DNA from: Sphingomonas sp. LaA6.9
Lineage (GTDB): Bacteria > Pseudomonadota > Alphaproteobacteria > Sphingomonadales > Sphingomonadaceae
DNA: 64,000 nucleotides
Direction: 5' to 3'
Assembly: GCF_022601895.1 (NCBI RefSeq)
Contig: NZ_JAKVIO010000004.1
Location: 62,001 to 126,000, forward strand
Numbering within the stretch: position 1 is the stretch's first letter; every line of letters begins with the position of its first letter. Position numbers and translations under genes: made by a program. A model generated the notes under the pieces. The model was not told the DNA's origin and did not search any database. It was given only the letters and a program-made list of their open reading frames with translations. Of this stretch, positions 34,723 through 41,777 are shown piece by piece.

Positions 34723-36057
34723 ATGCGCCTTGGTTATCTGTTGCTTGCCGCCGCCTGCGTTTCGGCGCCTGCGCTCGCGCAGCCCGACTATGCACCGGCC
34801 GTCGAGGCGGATTACAAGGCGTCGCTGGGCGCGCTGTTCGACTATTTTCACCGCAATCCCGAGCTCGGCTTCCTCGAGAGCAAGACCGCGGCGCGCATGG
34901 CCGCCGAGCTCAAAAAGGCGGGCGCGACGGTGACCGAGGGCATCGGCAAGACCGGCGTGGTCGCGGTGATGAAGAATGGCGACGGCCCGGTGGTGATGAT
35001 CCGCGCCGATATGGACGGGCTGCCCGTCGAGGAGAAATCGGGGCTCGCCAACGCTTCGAAGGCGCGGCAGGTCAATCTAGCGGGCGAGGAGGTGCCGGTG
35101 ATGCACGCGTGCGGGCATGACGTCCACATCACCTCGATGGTGGGCACCGCAAAGCGGCTCGCGGCGATGAAGGACCGCTGGAAGGGCACCGTCGTCTTCG
35201 TCGTCCAGCCCGCCGAGGAGCCGATCTCGGGCGCCAAGGCGATGATCGCCGACGGCATCTACACACGCTTCCCCAAGCCCGATTATGCGCTGGCGCTGCA
35301 TGTCAGCTCGGGGCTCGGGACGGGAAAGGTCAGCGCATCCGAGGGCATCCAGTATTCCTCCGCTGACAGCCTCGAGATCCTTGTCCGGGGCGTCGGGACG
35401 CATGGCGCGTCACCGCATATGGGCAAGGATCCGGTCTATATCGGATCGCAGATCGTCGTCGCGCTGCAGTCGATCGTCAGCCGCGAGGTGATGCCGCTGT
35501 CGCCCGCGGTGATCACCGTCGGATCCTTCCATGCGGGCACGCGGCCCAATATCATCTCGGACCAGGCGAAGCTGGAGATCACGGTGCGCGCCAATGACGA
35601 GGAGACGCGTGCGCAGCTGATCAAGGCGGTCGAGCGCGTCGCCAGGGGCGTGGCGCGGACGCATGGGCTTCCCGAGGACAAGCTGCCCGAGGTCAGGCAT
35701 GTCGAGGGCACGCCGACCACGATCAACGACGGCGCGCTCGCGCGCAGGCTCAACGCGGTGATGGTCGAGACACTCGGCAAGGACGGCTTCGAGCCCTTCG
35801 TCCAGGACGGCATGGGCGCGGAGGATTTCGCCTATTTCATCGAGAAGCAATATGGCGTGCCGGGCTATTATTTCGCGGTGGGCGGGACGCCGCAGGCGGC
35901 GTTCGATGCGGAGAAGGCGGGCGGCCCGCCCGTGCCGGGACACCATTCGCCGCTGTTCAGGATCGATCCCGAGCCCTCGGTGACGACGGGGACGGTCGCG
36001 ATGACCGCGGCGGTGCTCGAACTGATGAAGCCGGGCGCGGCCGGGGAGACTGACTAG
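34723..36057 (+). CDS. M20-family amidohydrolase, exported
   Basis: A 444-residue M20D-like zinc amidohydrolase with a signal peptide (MRLGYLLLAAACVSAPALAQ). Metal-binding segments are VPVMHACGHDVHITSM (Cys, His), QPAEEPISGAKAM (Glu-Glu) and ALALHVSSGLG (His), with the C-terminal His in VPGHHSPLFRID. The lid/dimerisation domain (VGTHGASPHMGKDPVYIGSQI) is intact. Related enzymes hydrolyse N-acyl amino acids or indole conjugates; the substrate here is not determined. A family D repeat begins just after the stop. Confidence 0.92.
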   Translation: MRLGYLLLAAACVSAPALAQPDYAPAVEADYKASLGALFDYFHRNPELGFLESKTAARMAAELKKAGATVTEGIGKTGVVAVMKNGDGPVVMIRADMDGLPVEEKSGLANASKARQVNLAGEEVPVMHACGHDVHITSMVGTAKRLAAMKDRWKGTVVFVVQPAEEPISGAKAMIADGIYTRFPKPDYALALHVSSGLGTGKVSASEGIQYSSADSLEILVRGVGTHGASPHMGKDPVYIGSQIVVALQSIVSREVMPLSPAVITVGSFHAGTRPNIISDQAKLEITVRANDEETRAQLIKAVERVARGVARTHGLPEDKLPEVRHVEGTPTTINDGALARRLNAVMVETLGKDGFEPFVQDGMGAEDFAYFIEKQYGVPGYYFAVGGTPQAAFDAEKAGGPPVPGHHSPLFRIDPEPSVTTGTVAMTAAVLELMKPGAAGETD

Positions 36058-36063
36058 ACGGCC

Positions 36064-36150
36064 ACCGGGTACTCCGGCGAAGGCCGGAGCCCAGTGTGAC
36101 CGGTTGCGATGCTCATGACTCCTGGACCTCGGCTTTCGCCGGGGTGCTCT
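36064..36150. repeat. Palindromic intergenic repeat, family D, copy 1 (overlaps a CDS end)
   Basis: GGGTACTCCGGCGAAGGCCGGAG at the left and CGGCTTTCGCCGGGGTGCTC at the right, separated by about 40 bases. The same plan occurs at 61865-61947. The right arm forms the last codons (about STPAKAEVQES) and the stop of the WYL regulator gene. Confidence 0.82.
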
Positions 36151-36892
36151 GAAGCTGCCCCCATTCGCCCCCCTCCTCGCAGCCACGCATCTCGGCCTCC
36201 AGCTTGCGGCGCCATTTGGCGCGCAGGATCGTCGGGCGCTCGGGATAGCGTTCGTCGAGGAATTCGGCGCCGACGACGCGGTCGGCACGAAAGCTGCGGA
36301 AATCGGCGCGCAGCTCGCACCAGCCGATGATCGTGCGCGAGGTGTCGCGATAGCCGATCGTGACGGGCCAGATCACGCGCGAGGTCGCGCGCCCCTCGAC
36401 ATCGCGATAGTCGAGCGCGATCTTGCGCCCGCCATGGATATGCGCGCGCACCGCGGCCATGTCGATCATGTCGGTGGGTTCGTCCCAGAGCGGCGACACG
36501 CGCAGTGCGGGATCGTCGATATGCGGGCGCAGCGTCTCGGGCACGATCGCCTCGATCTTGGCGACAAGGTCACGCGCGGCACGCGCGAGCGCGGGATCAC
36601 CGCGCCGCGCCACCCATTGCGCGCCGAGCACCGCGGCCTCGACCTCGTCCGAGGTCAGCATCAGAGGCGGCAGATCGAAGCCGCGTTCGAGGACATAGCC
36701 GATCCCCGCCTCGCCGCGCACGGGGACGCGCTGGCCGATCAGCGCGGCGATGTCGCGATAGACGCTGCGCTTCGAGGTCTCGAGCTCGAGCGCGATGCTG
36801 TCAGCGGTGACCGGCCCGCGCGCACGGCGCAGGATCTGCACGATCTGGAATAGGCGTTCGGCGCGTCTCATTGCGTTCATTGCTACCGCCAT
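36113..36892 (-). CDS. HTH-WYL transcriptional regulator (YafY-like)
   Basis: A regulator with a DeoR-type winged helix (RRAERLFQIVQILRRARGPVTADSIALELETSKRSVYRDIAALIG) and a WYL domain (about residues 135-225: HGGRKIALDYRDVEGRATSRVIWPVTIGYRDTSRTIIGWCELR). WYL domains usually bind nucleotide-like ligands. The start is uncertain: 36892, 36880 and 36871 are all in frame, and the last resembles the usual MRRAERLFQ beginning. The C-terminal residues are encoded by a repeat element. It is divergent from the GST gene and may regulate it. Confidence 0.88.
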   Translation of the reverse strand: MAVAMNAMRRAERLFQIVQILRRARGPVTADSIALELETSKRSVYRDIAALIGQRVPVRGEAGIGYVLERGFDLPPLMLTSDEVEAAVLGAQWVARRGDPALARAARDLVAKIEAIVPETLRPHIDDPALRVSPLWDEPTDMIDMAAVRAHIHGGRKIALDYRDVEGRATSRVIWPVTIGYRDTSRTIIGWCELRADFRSFRADRVVGAEFLDERYPERPTILRAKWRRKLEAEMRGCEEGGEWGQLQSTPAKAEVQES

Positions 36893-36917
36893 GCTGCTGA
36901 CACCATGTTGGCAGCAT
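36891..36917. promoter_or_regulatory. Candidate WYL regulator operator
   Basis: ATGCTGCTGACA and TGTTGGCAGCAT are inverted arms (10 of 12 positions pair) around CCA, in the 67-bp gap between the WYL gene and the GST gene. If used, it argues for a regulator start downstream of 36892. Confidence 0.45.
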
Positions 36918-36959
36918 AGTGGCAGTATAACCAGCCCTCAATGACGAGGGAGACGCGTA

Positions 36960-37691
36960 ATGATCATCCTGTACGGTTGCGGCGAGAGTTTCGGACTTCC
37001 CCAGACGAGCGCCTATGTCACCAAGACCGAGGTGCAGCTGCTGATGGCGGGGTTGCCCTATGAAAAGCGCGCTGCACTCCCCGACGATTCGCCCAAGGGG
37101 CAGATCCCCTTCATCGACGATGGCGGCACGGTCGTCGCCGATTCGACCTTCATCCGCGAATGGCTCGAGGCGCGGCACGGGATCGACCTCGATGTCGGCC
37201 TGAACGTCGCCGAGCGCGCACAGGCCTGGGCGATCGAGCGGATGATCGAGAACCAGCTTGGCTGGGTGGCGGCGTGGGGCCGTTTCATGATTCCCGAGAA
37301 TTTCGAGAAGGGGCCCGCACACTGGTTCGATTTCCTCCCGCAAGAGGACGCCGCGCTGTGCCGCGAGCGGATGATCGAGGCGGTCGACGGCAATCTCCAC
37401 GCGGTCGGGATCAGCCGCCACGCGCCCAACGAGATCACATGGCTCGGCGCGCGCTCCATCGCCGCGCTGTCGACGCTGCTCGGGGCGAAGCGCTACCTGA
37501 TGGCGGATCACCCGACGAGCGTCGACGCGATCGGCTTTGCGATGCTCGCGGGGATCCTTACGCCGTTCTTCGACACGCCGCTGCGCGATCTGACGCTGGG
37601 TTATCCCAACCTCGTTGCCTATGTCGACCGGATGATGGCGCGCTACTATCCCGACCACCCTTGGCAGGCGTCGCTCAGCGTCGCGGCGTGA
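36960..37691 (+). CDS. Glutathione S-transferase family protein
   Basis: A 243-residue thioredoxin-fold [48 protein letters not shown] (with the cis-Pro in IPFI) and [11 protein letters not shown] in the N-terminal half, and the helical C-terminal domain with [20 protein letters not shown] (the conserved N-cap Asp). It fits the GST-like group found in proteobacteria with unknown substrate. Its 3' end overlaps the convergent sugar dehydrogenase by about 17 bp. It is divergent from a WYL regulator. Confidence 0.9.
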   Translation: MIILYGCGESFGLPQTSAYVTKTEVQLLMAGLPYEKRAALPDDSPKGQIPFIDDGGTVVADSTFIREWLEARHGIDLDVGLNVAERAQAWAIERMIENQLGWVAAWGRFMIPENFEKGPAHWFDFLPQEDAALCRERMIEAVDGNLHAVGISRHAPNEITWLGARSIAALSTLLGAKRYLMADHPTSVDAIGFAMLAGILTPFFDTPLRDLTLGYPNLVAYVDRMMARYYPDHPWQASLSVAA

Positions 37692-38805
37692 GCTTCAACA
37701 GCCGTCCGCCCTCGCCATCCTCGAGCAGCCAAACCGCGCCGTCGGGCCCCTGCGCCACGGCGCGGATGCGGTTGCCCATCTCGAAGCGCTCGGCCTCCTT
37801 GGCCTTTTCGCCGTCGAAGCTGATCCGCACGAGCGCCTCGGAAGAAAGTCCGCCCGCAAGTGCGCTCCCCTTCCACTGCGGGAACACATCGCCCGAGTAG
37901 AAGATCAGGCTTGAGGGCGAGATGACCGGCGTCCACCAGACCGCGGGCGCCGCGAATTCGGGGCGCGTGTCATGATCGGGGATCGGCTTCCCGTCATAAT
38001 GATCGCCATTGGAGACGATGGGATAGCCGTAATTGGCGCGCGGTTTGACGAGGTTGAGCTCGTCGCCGCCCTTGGGCCCCATCTCGATATCCCAGAGCTT
38101 GCCGCTGGCATCGAAGGCGAGACCGAGCGGATTGCGATGGCCGAGCGACCAGATCTGCGCAGTGACGCCGCCCTGCGCCGCGAAGGGATTGTCGTCGGGC
38201 ACGCTGCCATCATCGTTGAGGCGAAGCACCTTGCCCAGATTGGCCTTCATATCCTGTGCGGGATCGAATTTCTGCCGCTCTCCTGAGGAGATGAAGAGGT
38301 GCCCGTCGGGCGCGAAGACGATGCGGTGGCCATAATGGCCCTGCCCCGAAACCTTGGGTGACTGGCGCCAGATTACCTGAAGCCCCTCGATCTTTGCGCC
38401 GACCGCGTCGGTGACCAGCCGCGCGCGCGCAACCGCCGCGCCACGCGTGTCGCCGTTGCCCGGCTCGGCATAGCTCAGATAGATCAGCCCGTTCTCGGCG
38501 AACTTGGGGTGGAGCACGACATCGCCGAGCCCGCCCTGCCCGCCATAGGCGACCGCGGGGACTCCCGTGACATCGATCGTCGCGCCGTTGATGGTGTAGA
38601 GCTTCAGCTTGCCCGACTTCTCGGTGACAAGCATCTGCCGGCCATTGGGGAGGAAGGCCATGGCCCAGGGCTCGTTGAACTTCGCAATCTCGGCCGCCTC
38701 GAAGGGCTTGCCCCCCGCGCTCGTTGTCTGCGCATTCGAGCCGTTGCTCGCCGAGCAGGCGGCGAAGAGGGAGAGAAAGGCAAGCGAGACGGCGGTGCGG
38801 ATCAT
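37675..38805 (-). CDS. PQQ-dependent sugar dehydrogenase-like protein (YliI/glucose-sorbosone type), lipoprotein
   Basis: A 376-residue beta-propeller enzyme of the aldose sugar dehydrogenase group: [50 protein letters not shown], the PQQ-site segment [22 protein letters not shown], and [35 protein letters not shown] lipobox (LFAACS) follows a signal peptide, so it should be anchored in the periplasm. Start [10 protein letters not shown] at 38805 gives the proper signal peptide. It oxidises aldoses to lactones by family; the substrate is unproven. PQQ genes are not in this window. Confidence 0.91.
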   Translation of the reverse strand: MIRTAVSLAFLSLFAACSASNGSNAQTTSAGGKPFEAAEIAKFNEPWAMAFLPNGRQMLVTEKSGKLKLYTINGATIDVTGVPAVAYGGQGGLGDVVLHPKFAENGLIYLSYAEPGNGDTRGAAVARARLVTDAVGAKIEGLQVIWRQSPKVSGQGHYGHRIVFAPDGHLFISSGERQKFDPAQDMKANLGKVLRLNDDGSVPDDNPFAAQGGVTAQIWSLGHRNPLGLAFDASGKLWDIEMGPKGGDELNLVKPRANYGYPIVSNGDHYDGKPIPDHDTRPEFAAPAVWWTPVISPSSLIFYSGDVFPQWKGSALAGGLSSEALVRISFDGEKAKEAERFEMGNRIRAVAQGPDGAVWLLEDGEGGRLLKLTPRR

Positions 38806-38928
38806 GGGGAAGCTCCGGCTGAAATTGCGTTGGCGATTCAATAGCTCATTTGACGCGCGGTTCCAGCGGGATCACGAGCACGTGTTTGGAGCGGCCGCTT
38901 GCGCCGGCAAAGGAGAAGCTTGCTTTGT

Positions 38929-39121
38929 CGTCACCCCGGGCTTGACCCGGGGTCCCGCTTTTTGGGTCAGGCCAGCAAGGCGAACATATCCTGCCGGTCG
39001 GGATTGCCGCGTTCGATCAGGTCGAACTTCCAGCGACGATGCCAGTGCTTGAGACGTTTTTCTCGCGCTTTATCACCGATGGACGTGAAAAGCGGGCCCC
39101 CGGGCCAAGCCCGGGGTGACG
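38929..39121. repeat. Palindromic repeat, family C, long form enclosing a nuclease remnant
   Basis: The left arm GTCACCCCGGGCTTGACCCGG and right arm CCGGGCCAAGCCCGGGGTGAC are near-perfect inverted copies. They are about 190 bases apart end to end and match the short element at 4052-4139. Between them lies a GIY-YIG C-terminus. Confidence 0.85.
38967..39089 (-). pseudogene. GIY-YIG nuclease remnant (C-terminal about 40 codons)
   Basis: Minus-strand translation gives FTSIGDKAREKRLKHWHRR, then WKFDLIERGNPDRQDMFALLA and a stop, which is the characteristic C-terminus of small UPF0213/YhbQ-like GIY-YIG nucleases (AREKRLK..W...WK..LIE..NP...D). The GIY and YIG motifs and all upstream parts are missing; the frame runs straight into the right-hand palindromic arm. 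No start codon or ribosome-binding site is present, so it is a remnant. Confidence 0.75.
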
Positions 39122-39166
39122 AGGGTGCGAAACGGTAGCTAACTACGACATATCAGACGTAGCGAC

Positions 39167-39397
39167 CTAACCCCGCTGCGCGAACAGCCAGAGGCGGATC
39201 GCGCTTGCCAGATTGGGCGGATCGTCGGCGGCGATGCGCTCGACGTCGATGCGCGCGATCAGCGCGTTGACGGGAAGTTCGAGCCGGCCCGCCTCCTGAC
39301 GCAGCGCGTCCCAGAAGGCGGGCTCGAGGCTGATCGAGGTCTGGTGCCCCGCGATCGTCACCGATCGCTTGACGGGGCCGCTATACAGATCAGCCAT
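39167..39397 (-). CDS. Ribbon-helix-helix domain protein
   Basis: A 76-residue protein of the RHH_4 type (PF13467-like): GPVKRSVTIAGHQTSISLEPAFWDALRQEAGRLELPVNALIARID, followed by ASAIRLWLF. RHH proteins bind DNA as dimers through a two-stranded sheet. Its start overlaps the parE stop by 8 bp, so it is the third gene of the parDE run. It may be a host gene behind an inserted toxin-antitoxin pair, or an extra regulator. Confidence 0.85.
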   Translation of the reverse strand: MADLYSGPVKRSVTIAGHQTSISLEPAFWDALRQEAGRLELPVNALIARIDVERIAADDPPNLASAIRLWLFAQRG

Positions 39398-39716
39398 CGG
39401 ATTCCTGCATCCATTGGGGGATATCGCGCTGCGCGTGGAGAACGCGCCAAATGTCGATGCGATCGTCGAGATCGACATAGAAGACGAGAAAGAGATAGCG
39501 GTTCAATCGCCGGTGACGAAGGCCCGGCAGATTGAGTTCATGGCCGTAAACGGGCGATCCGATCGCCGGCGTGCGGGCGATCGCCAGCAACGCGACTTCC
39601 AGCGAATCTACGAAGCCAAGCGCTACTGCATCCCCCGCCTCGCGACGATAATGGTCGATGGCTTGCTCGACATCGCGTGCTGCCGCGCCACGGATGACCA
39701 GCGGCTTCGCCGTCAT
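39390..39716 (-). CDS. parE: Type II toxin, RelE/ParE family
   Basis: A 108-residue ParE-like toxin: LVIRGAAARDVEQAIDHYRREAGDAVALGFVDSLEVALLAIARTPAIGSP, then GHELNLPGLRHRRLNRYLFLVFYVDLDDRIDIWRVLHAQRDIPQWM. ParE toxins poison DNA gyrase, and RelE-like relatives cleave mRNA; ParE is more likely from the partner and the length. The ATG overlaps the parD stop as ATGA. Cell-killing activity is inferred only. Confidence 0.9.
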   Translation of the reverse strand: MTAKPLVIRGAAARDVEQAIDHYRREAGDAVALGFVDSLEVALLAIARTPAIGSPVYGHELNLPGLRHRRLNRYLFLVFYVDLDDRIDIWRVLHAQRDIPQWMQESDG

Positions 39717-39952
39717 CCTGTGGCGCGGTCGCGAATCCCGGCGCGCAAGCCAGCGAAGTAGTCCGCATCGGCATGCGCCTCCGCCGGCGACATCGCGCCA
39801 GCAAGCAACAGGCCGCGCAGATGTTCGCGGTCCTGATCCTTGCGGATCAGCTCACGTACATATTCGCTGCTCGTGCCATAGCCGCGGCTCGACACCTGCC
39901 GGTCGACGAAGGATTTGAGCGATTCGGGCAGCGAGATGTTCATCGTGCTCAT
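39713..39952 (-). CDS. parD: ParD-family antitoxin
   Basis: A 79-residue ParD-like antitoxin with an N-terminal RHH (MSTMNISLPESLKSFVDRQVSSRGYGTSSEYVRELIRKDQ) that binds DNA and a C-terminal tail (LRGLLLAGAMSPAEAHADADYFAGLRAGI) that wraps ParE. The start at 39952 is preferred over the ATG three codons later. Direct TTGCCA repeats 10 bp apart lie upstream (about 39972-39990), possible autoregulation sites. It follows phaB by 52 bp. Confidence 0.9.
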   Translation of the reverse strand: MSTMNISLPESLKSFVDRQVSSRGYGTSSEYVRELIRKDQDREHLRGLLLAGAMSPAEAHADADYFAGLRAGIRDRATG

Positions 39953-40004
39953 GGCCACAACATAGGCGCCATGGCAAAATTTGGCAACGCGCTGCCGCCC
40001 CTGC

Positions 40005-40727
40005 TCAATACATATGCTGCCCGCCGTTGATCGACAGCGTCGATCCGGTGACGAAGCCCCCTTCTTCACAACAGAGAAACGCGACGCCGCGCGCGATTTC
40101 CTCGGCGTGACCGAGGCGGCCGACGGGGATCTTGGCGACGATCTTGCTCAGCACCTCGGCGGGAACCGCGGCGACCATGTCGGTGTCGATATAGCCCGGC
40201 GCGATCGCGTTGACCGTGACGCCGAACTTCGCGCCTTCCTGCGCGAGCGCCTTGGTGAAACCGTGGATGCCCGATTTGGCGGCGGCATAGTTGACCTGGC
40301 CGTACTGCCCCGCCTGCCCGTTGATCGAGCCGATATTGACGATGCGGCCCCAGCCGCGATCGCGCATCCCGGGGAAGGTCGCCTTGGCCATGTTGAAGCA
40401 ACCGCCCAGATTGGTGTCGATCACTTCCTTCCACGCCTCATAGCTCATCTTGAGCAGCGTGCCGTCGCGGGTGATGCCCGCATTGTTGACGACGACGTCG
40501 ACGGGGCCGAGATCGGCCTCCACCGCCTTCACGCCGTCGAGGCATGCCTGATGATCGGCGACGTCCCATTTATAGGCGCGGATGCCCGTGCGCTCAGTGA
40601 ACTCGCGCGCGCGATCGTCATTGCCCGCATAGGTGGCGGCGACGTTCATGCCCAGATCCTTGAGCGCGAGGCTGATCGCCTCTCCGATGCCGCGGGTTCC
40701 GCCGGTGACGATCGCTGTTCTGGTCAT
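40005..40727 (-). CDS. phaB: Acetoacetyl-CoA reductase PhaB
   Basis: PhaB reduces acetoacetyl-CoA to (R)-3-hydroxybutyryl-CoA with NADPH for PHA synthesis. The 240 residues have the SDR pattern: Rossmann TGGTRGIGEAISLAL, VVVNNAGITRDGTLLKMS, catalytic Ser in NIGSINGQAGQYGQ and YxxxK in VNYAAAKSGIHGFTKAL, plus the PhaB-typical TGSTLSINGGQHMY C-terminus. It follows hemH by 39 bp on the same strand; phaC is 13 kb away and no phaA is present in the window. Confidence 0.94.
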   Translation of the reverse strand: MTRTAIVTGGTRGIGEAISLALKDLGMNVAATYAGNDDRAREFTERTGIRAYKWDVADHQACLDGVKAVEADLGPVDVVVNNAGITRDGTLLKMSYEAWKEVIDTNLGGCFNMAKATFPGMRDRGWGRIVNIGSINGQAGQYGQVNYAAAKSGIHGFTKALAQEGAKFGVTVNAIAPGYIDTDMVAAVPAEVLSKIVAKIPVGRLGHAEEIARGVAFLCCEEGGFVTGSTLSINGGQHMY

Positions 40728-40766
40728 GGCACTCGCTCTCCCAGTCAAAGGTTTTGCAACGCGAGC

Positions 40767-41777
40767 CTATGCGGCCTCGATCCAGCCCGCAAGCTCGCGT
40801 GCGAGCAATTGCCTAAGCATTGTTACGGATTCGGGACTGGCGTTGAGGCAGGGCAGATACGCGAAATGCGTGCCCCCCGCGGCCGCGAACGCCTCGCGTC
40901 CGCGGATAGCGAGTTCCTCCAATGTTTCGAGGCAGTCGGCGGAAAAGCCGGGGGCGAGGATCGCGACCTTCTTTACGCCCTTGCCCGGCAGCGCTTCGAG
41001 CACCGCGTCGGTCGCGGGTTCGAGCCACCGGGCGCGACCGAAACGCGACTGGAAGGTCACTTCGAGCGGCCGGCCGAGCGCCTCGGCGAGCAGCCGCGCG
41101 GTCTTCTGGCAGTGGCAATGATAGGGATCGCCGAGATGCAGCGTGCGTTCGGGCATGCCGTGGAAGCTCGCGATGAGCGTATCAGGCGCGAAGTCGAGCG
41201 CGGCGAGGCTGGCCTCCACCGACGCCTTGAGCGCCGCGATATAGGCGGGGTCGTCGTGATAGGGCGGCAGCGTGCGCAGCGCCGGCTGCCAGCGCATGGC
41301 GGCAAGCGCCGCAAAGGCGCTGTCGTTGGCGGTCGCGGTCGTGGCCGCACAATATTGCGGATAGAGCGGCGCGATCAGGATGCGCTCGCAGCCTGCGGCC
41401 TTCATCGCAGCCAGACGGTCTGCAATCGCGGGATTGCCGTAACGCATCGCCCAGTCGACGGTGACGCCGGGGCCGAAGGCGCCGCGCAATGCATCGGCCT
41501 GTGCGCGCGTGAAAGCGGCGAGCGGCGAGCCATTCTCGCTCCAGACCTGGGCATAGGCATGCGCCGACTTTTTCGGCCGCGTGTTGAGGATGATTCCGCG
41601 CAATATGGGCTGCCAGACGATTTGCGGGATTTCGACCACGCGCGGATCGGAGAGGAATTCCTTCAGATAGCGGCGCACCGCGCGCGGATCAGGCGCGTCG
41701 GGCGTGCCGAGATTGACGAGCAGAACCCCGATCCGGGGCGTCGGCGTTTCCGGATGGTCTTGCGGGCGCGGCATCAT
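40767..41777 (-). CDS. hemH: Ferrochelatase
   Basis: HemH inserts Fe2+ into protoporphyrin IX, the last step of haem synthesis. The 336 residues include GVLLVNLGTPDAPDPRAVRRYLKEFLSDPRVVEIP, DWAMRYGNPAIADRL, the catalytic His in LIASFHGMPERTLHLGDPYHCHC (followed by Cys residues near a possible Fe-S site), and the Glu in GFSADCLETLEELAI. The ATG at 41777 overlaps the stop of the IorB-like gene as ATGA. A link to the molybdenum enzyme is unclear. Confidence 0.95.
   Translation of the reverse strand: MMPRPQDHPETPTPRIGVLLVNLGTPDAPDPRAVRRYLKEFLSDPRVVEIPQIVWQPILRGIILNTRPKKSAHAYAQVWSENGSPLAAFTRAQADALRGAFGPGVTVDWAMRYGNPAIADRLAAMKAAGCERILIAPLYPQYCAATTATANDSAFAALAAMRWQPALRTLPPYHDDPAYIAALKASVEASLAALDFAPDTLIASFHGMPERTLHLGDPYHCHCQKTARLLAEALGRPLEVTFQSRFGRARWLEPATDAVLEALPGKGVKKVAILAPGFSADCLETLEELAIRGREAFAAAGGTHFAYLPCLNASPESVTMLRQLLARELAGWIEAA

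Larger units (their letters stand above)
38806..39166. other. Gap holding a family C element
   Basis: This 361-base gap contains the palindrome-flanked GIY-YIG remnant (38929-39121) and no intact gene. Confidence 0.7.

Noticed and set aside
41774-41777. Possible frameshift between the IorB-like gene and hemH
   Set aside because: Both proteins are full length; the ATGA overlap is ordinary translational coupling.
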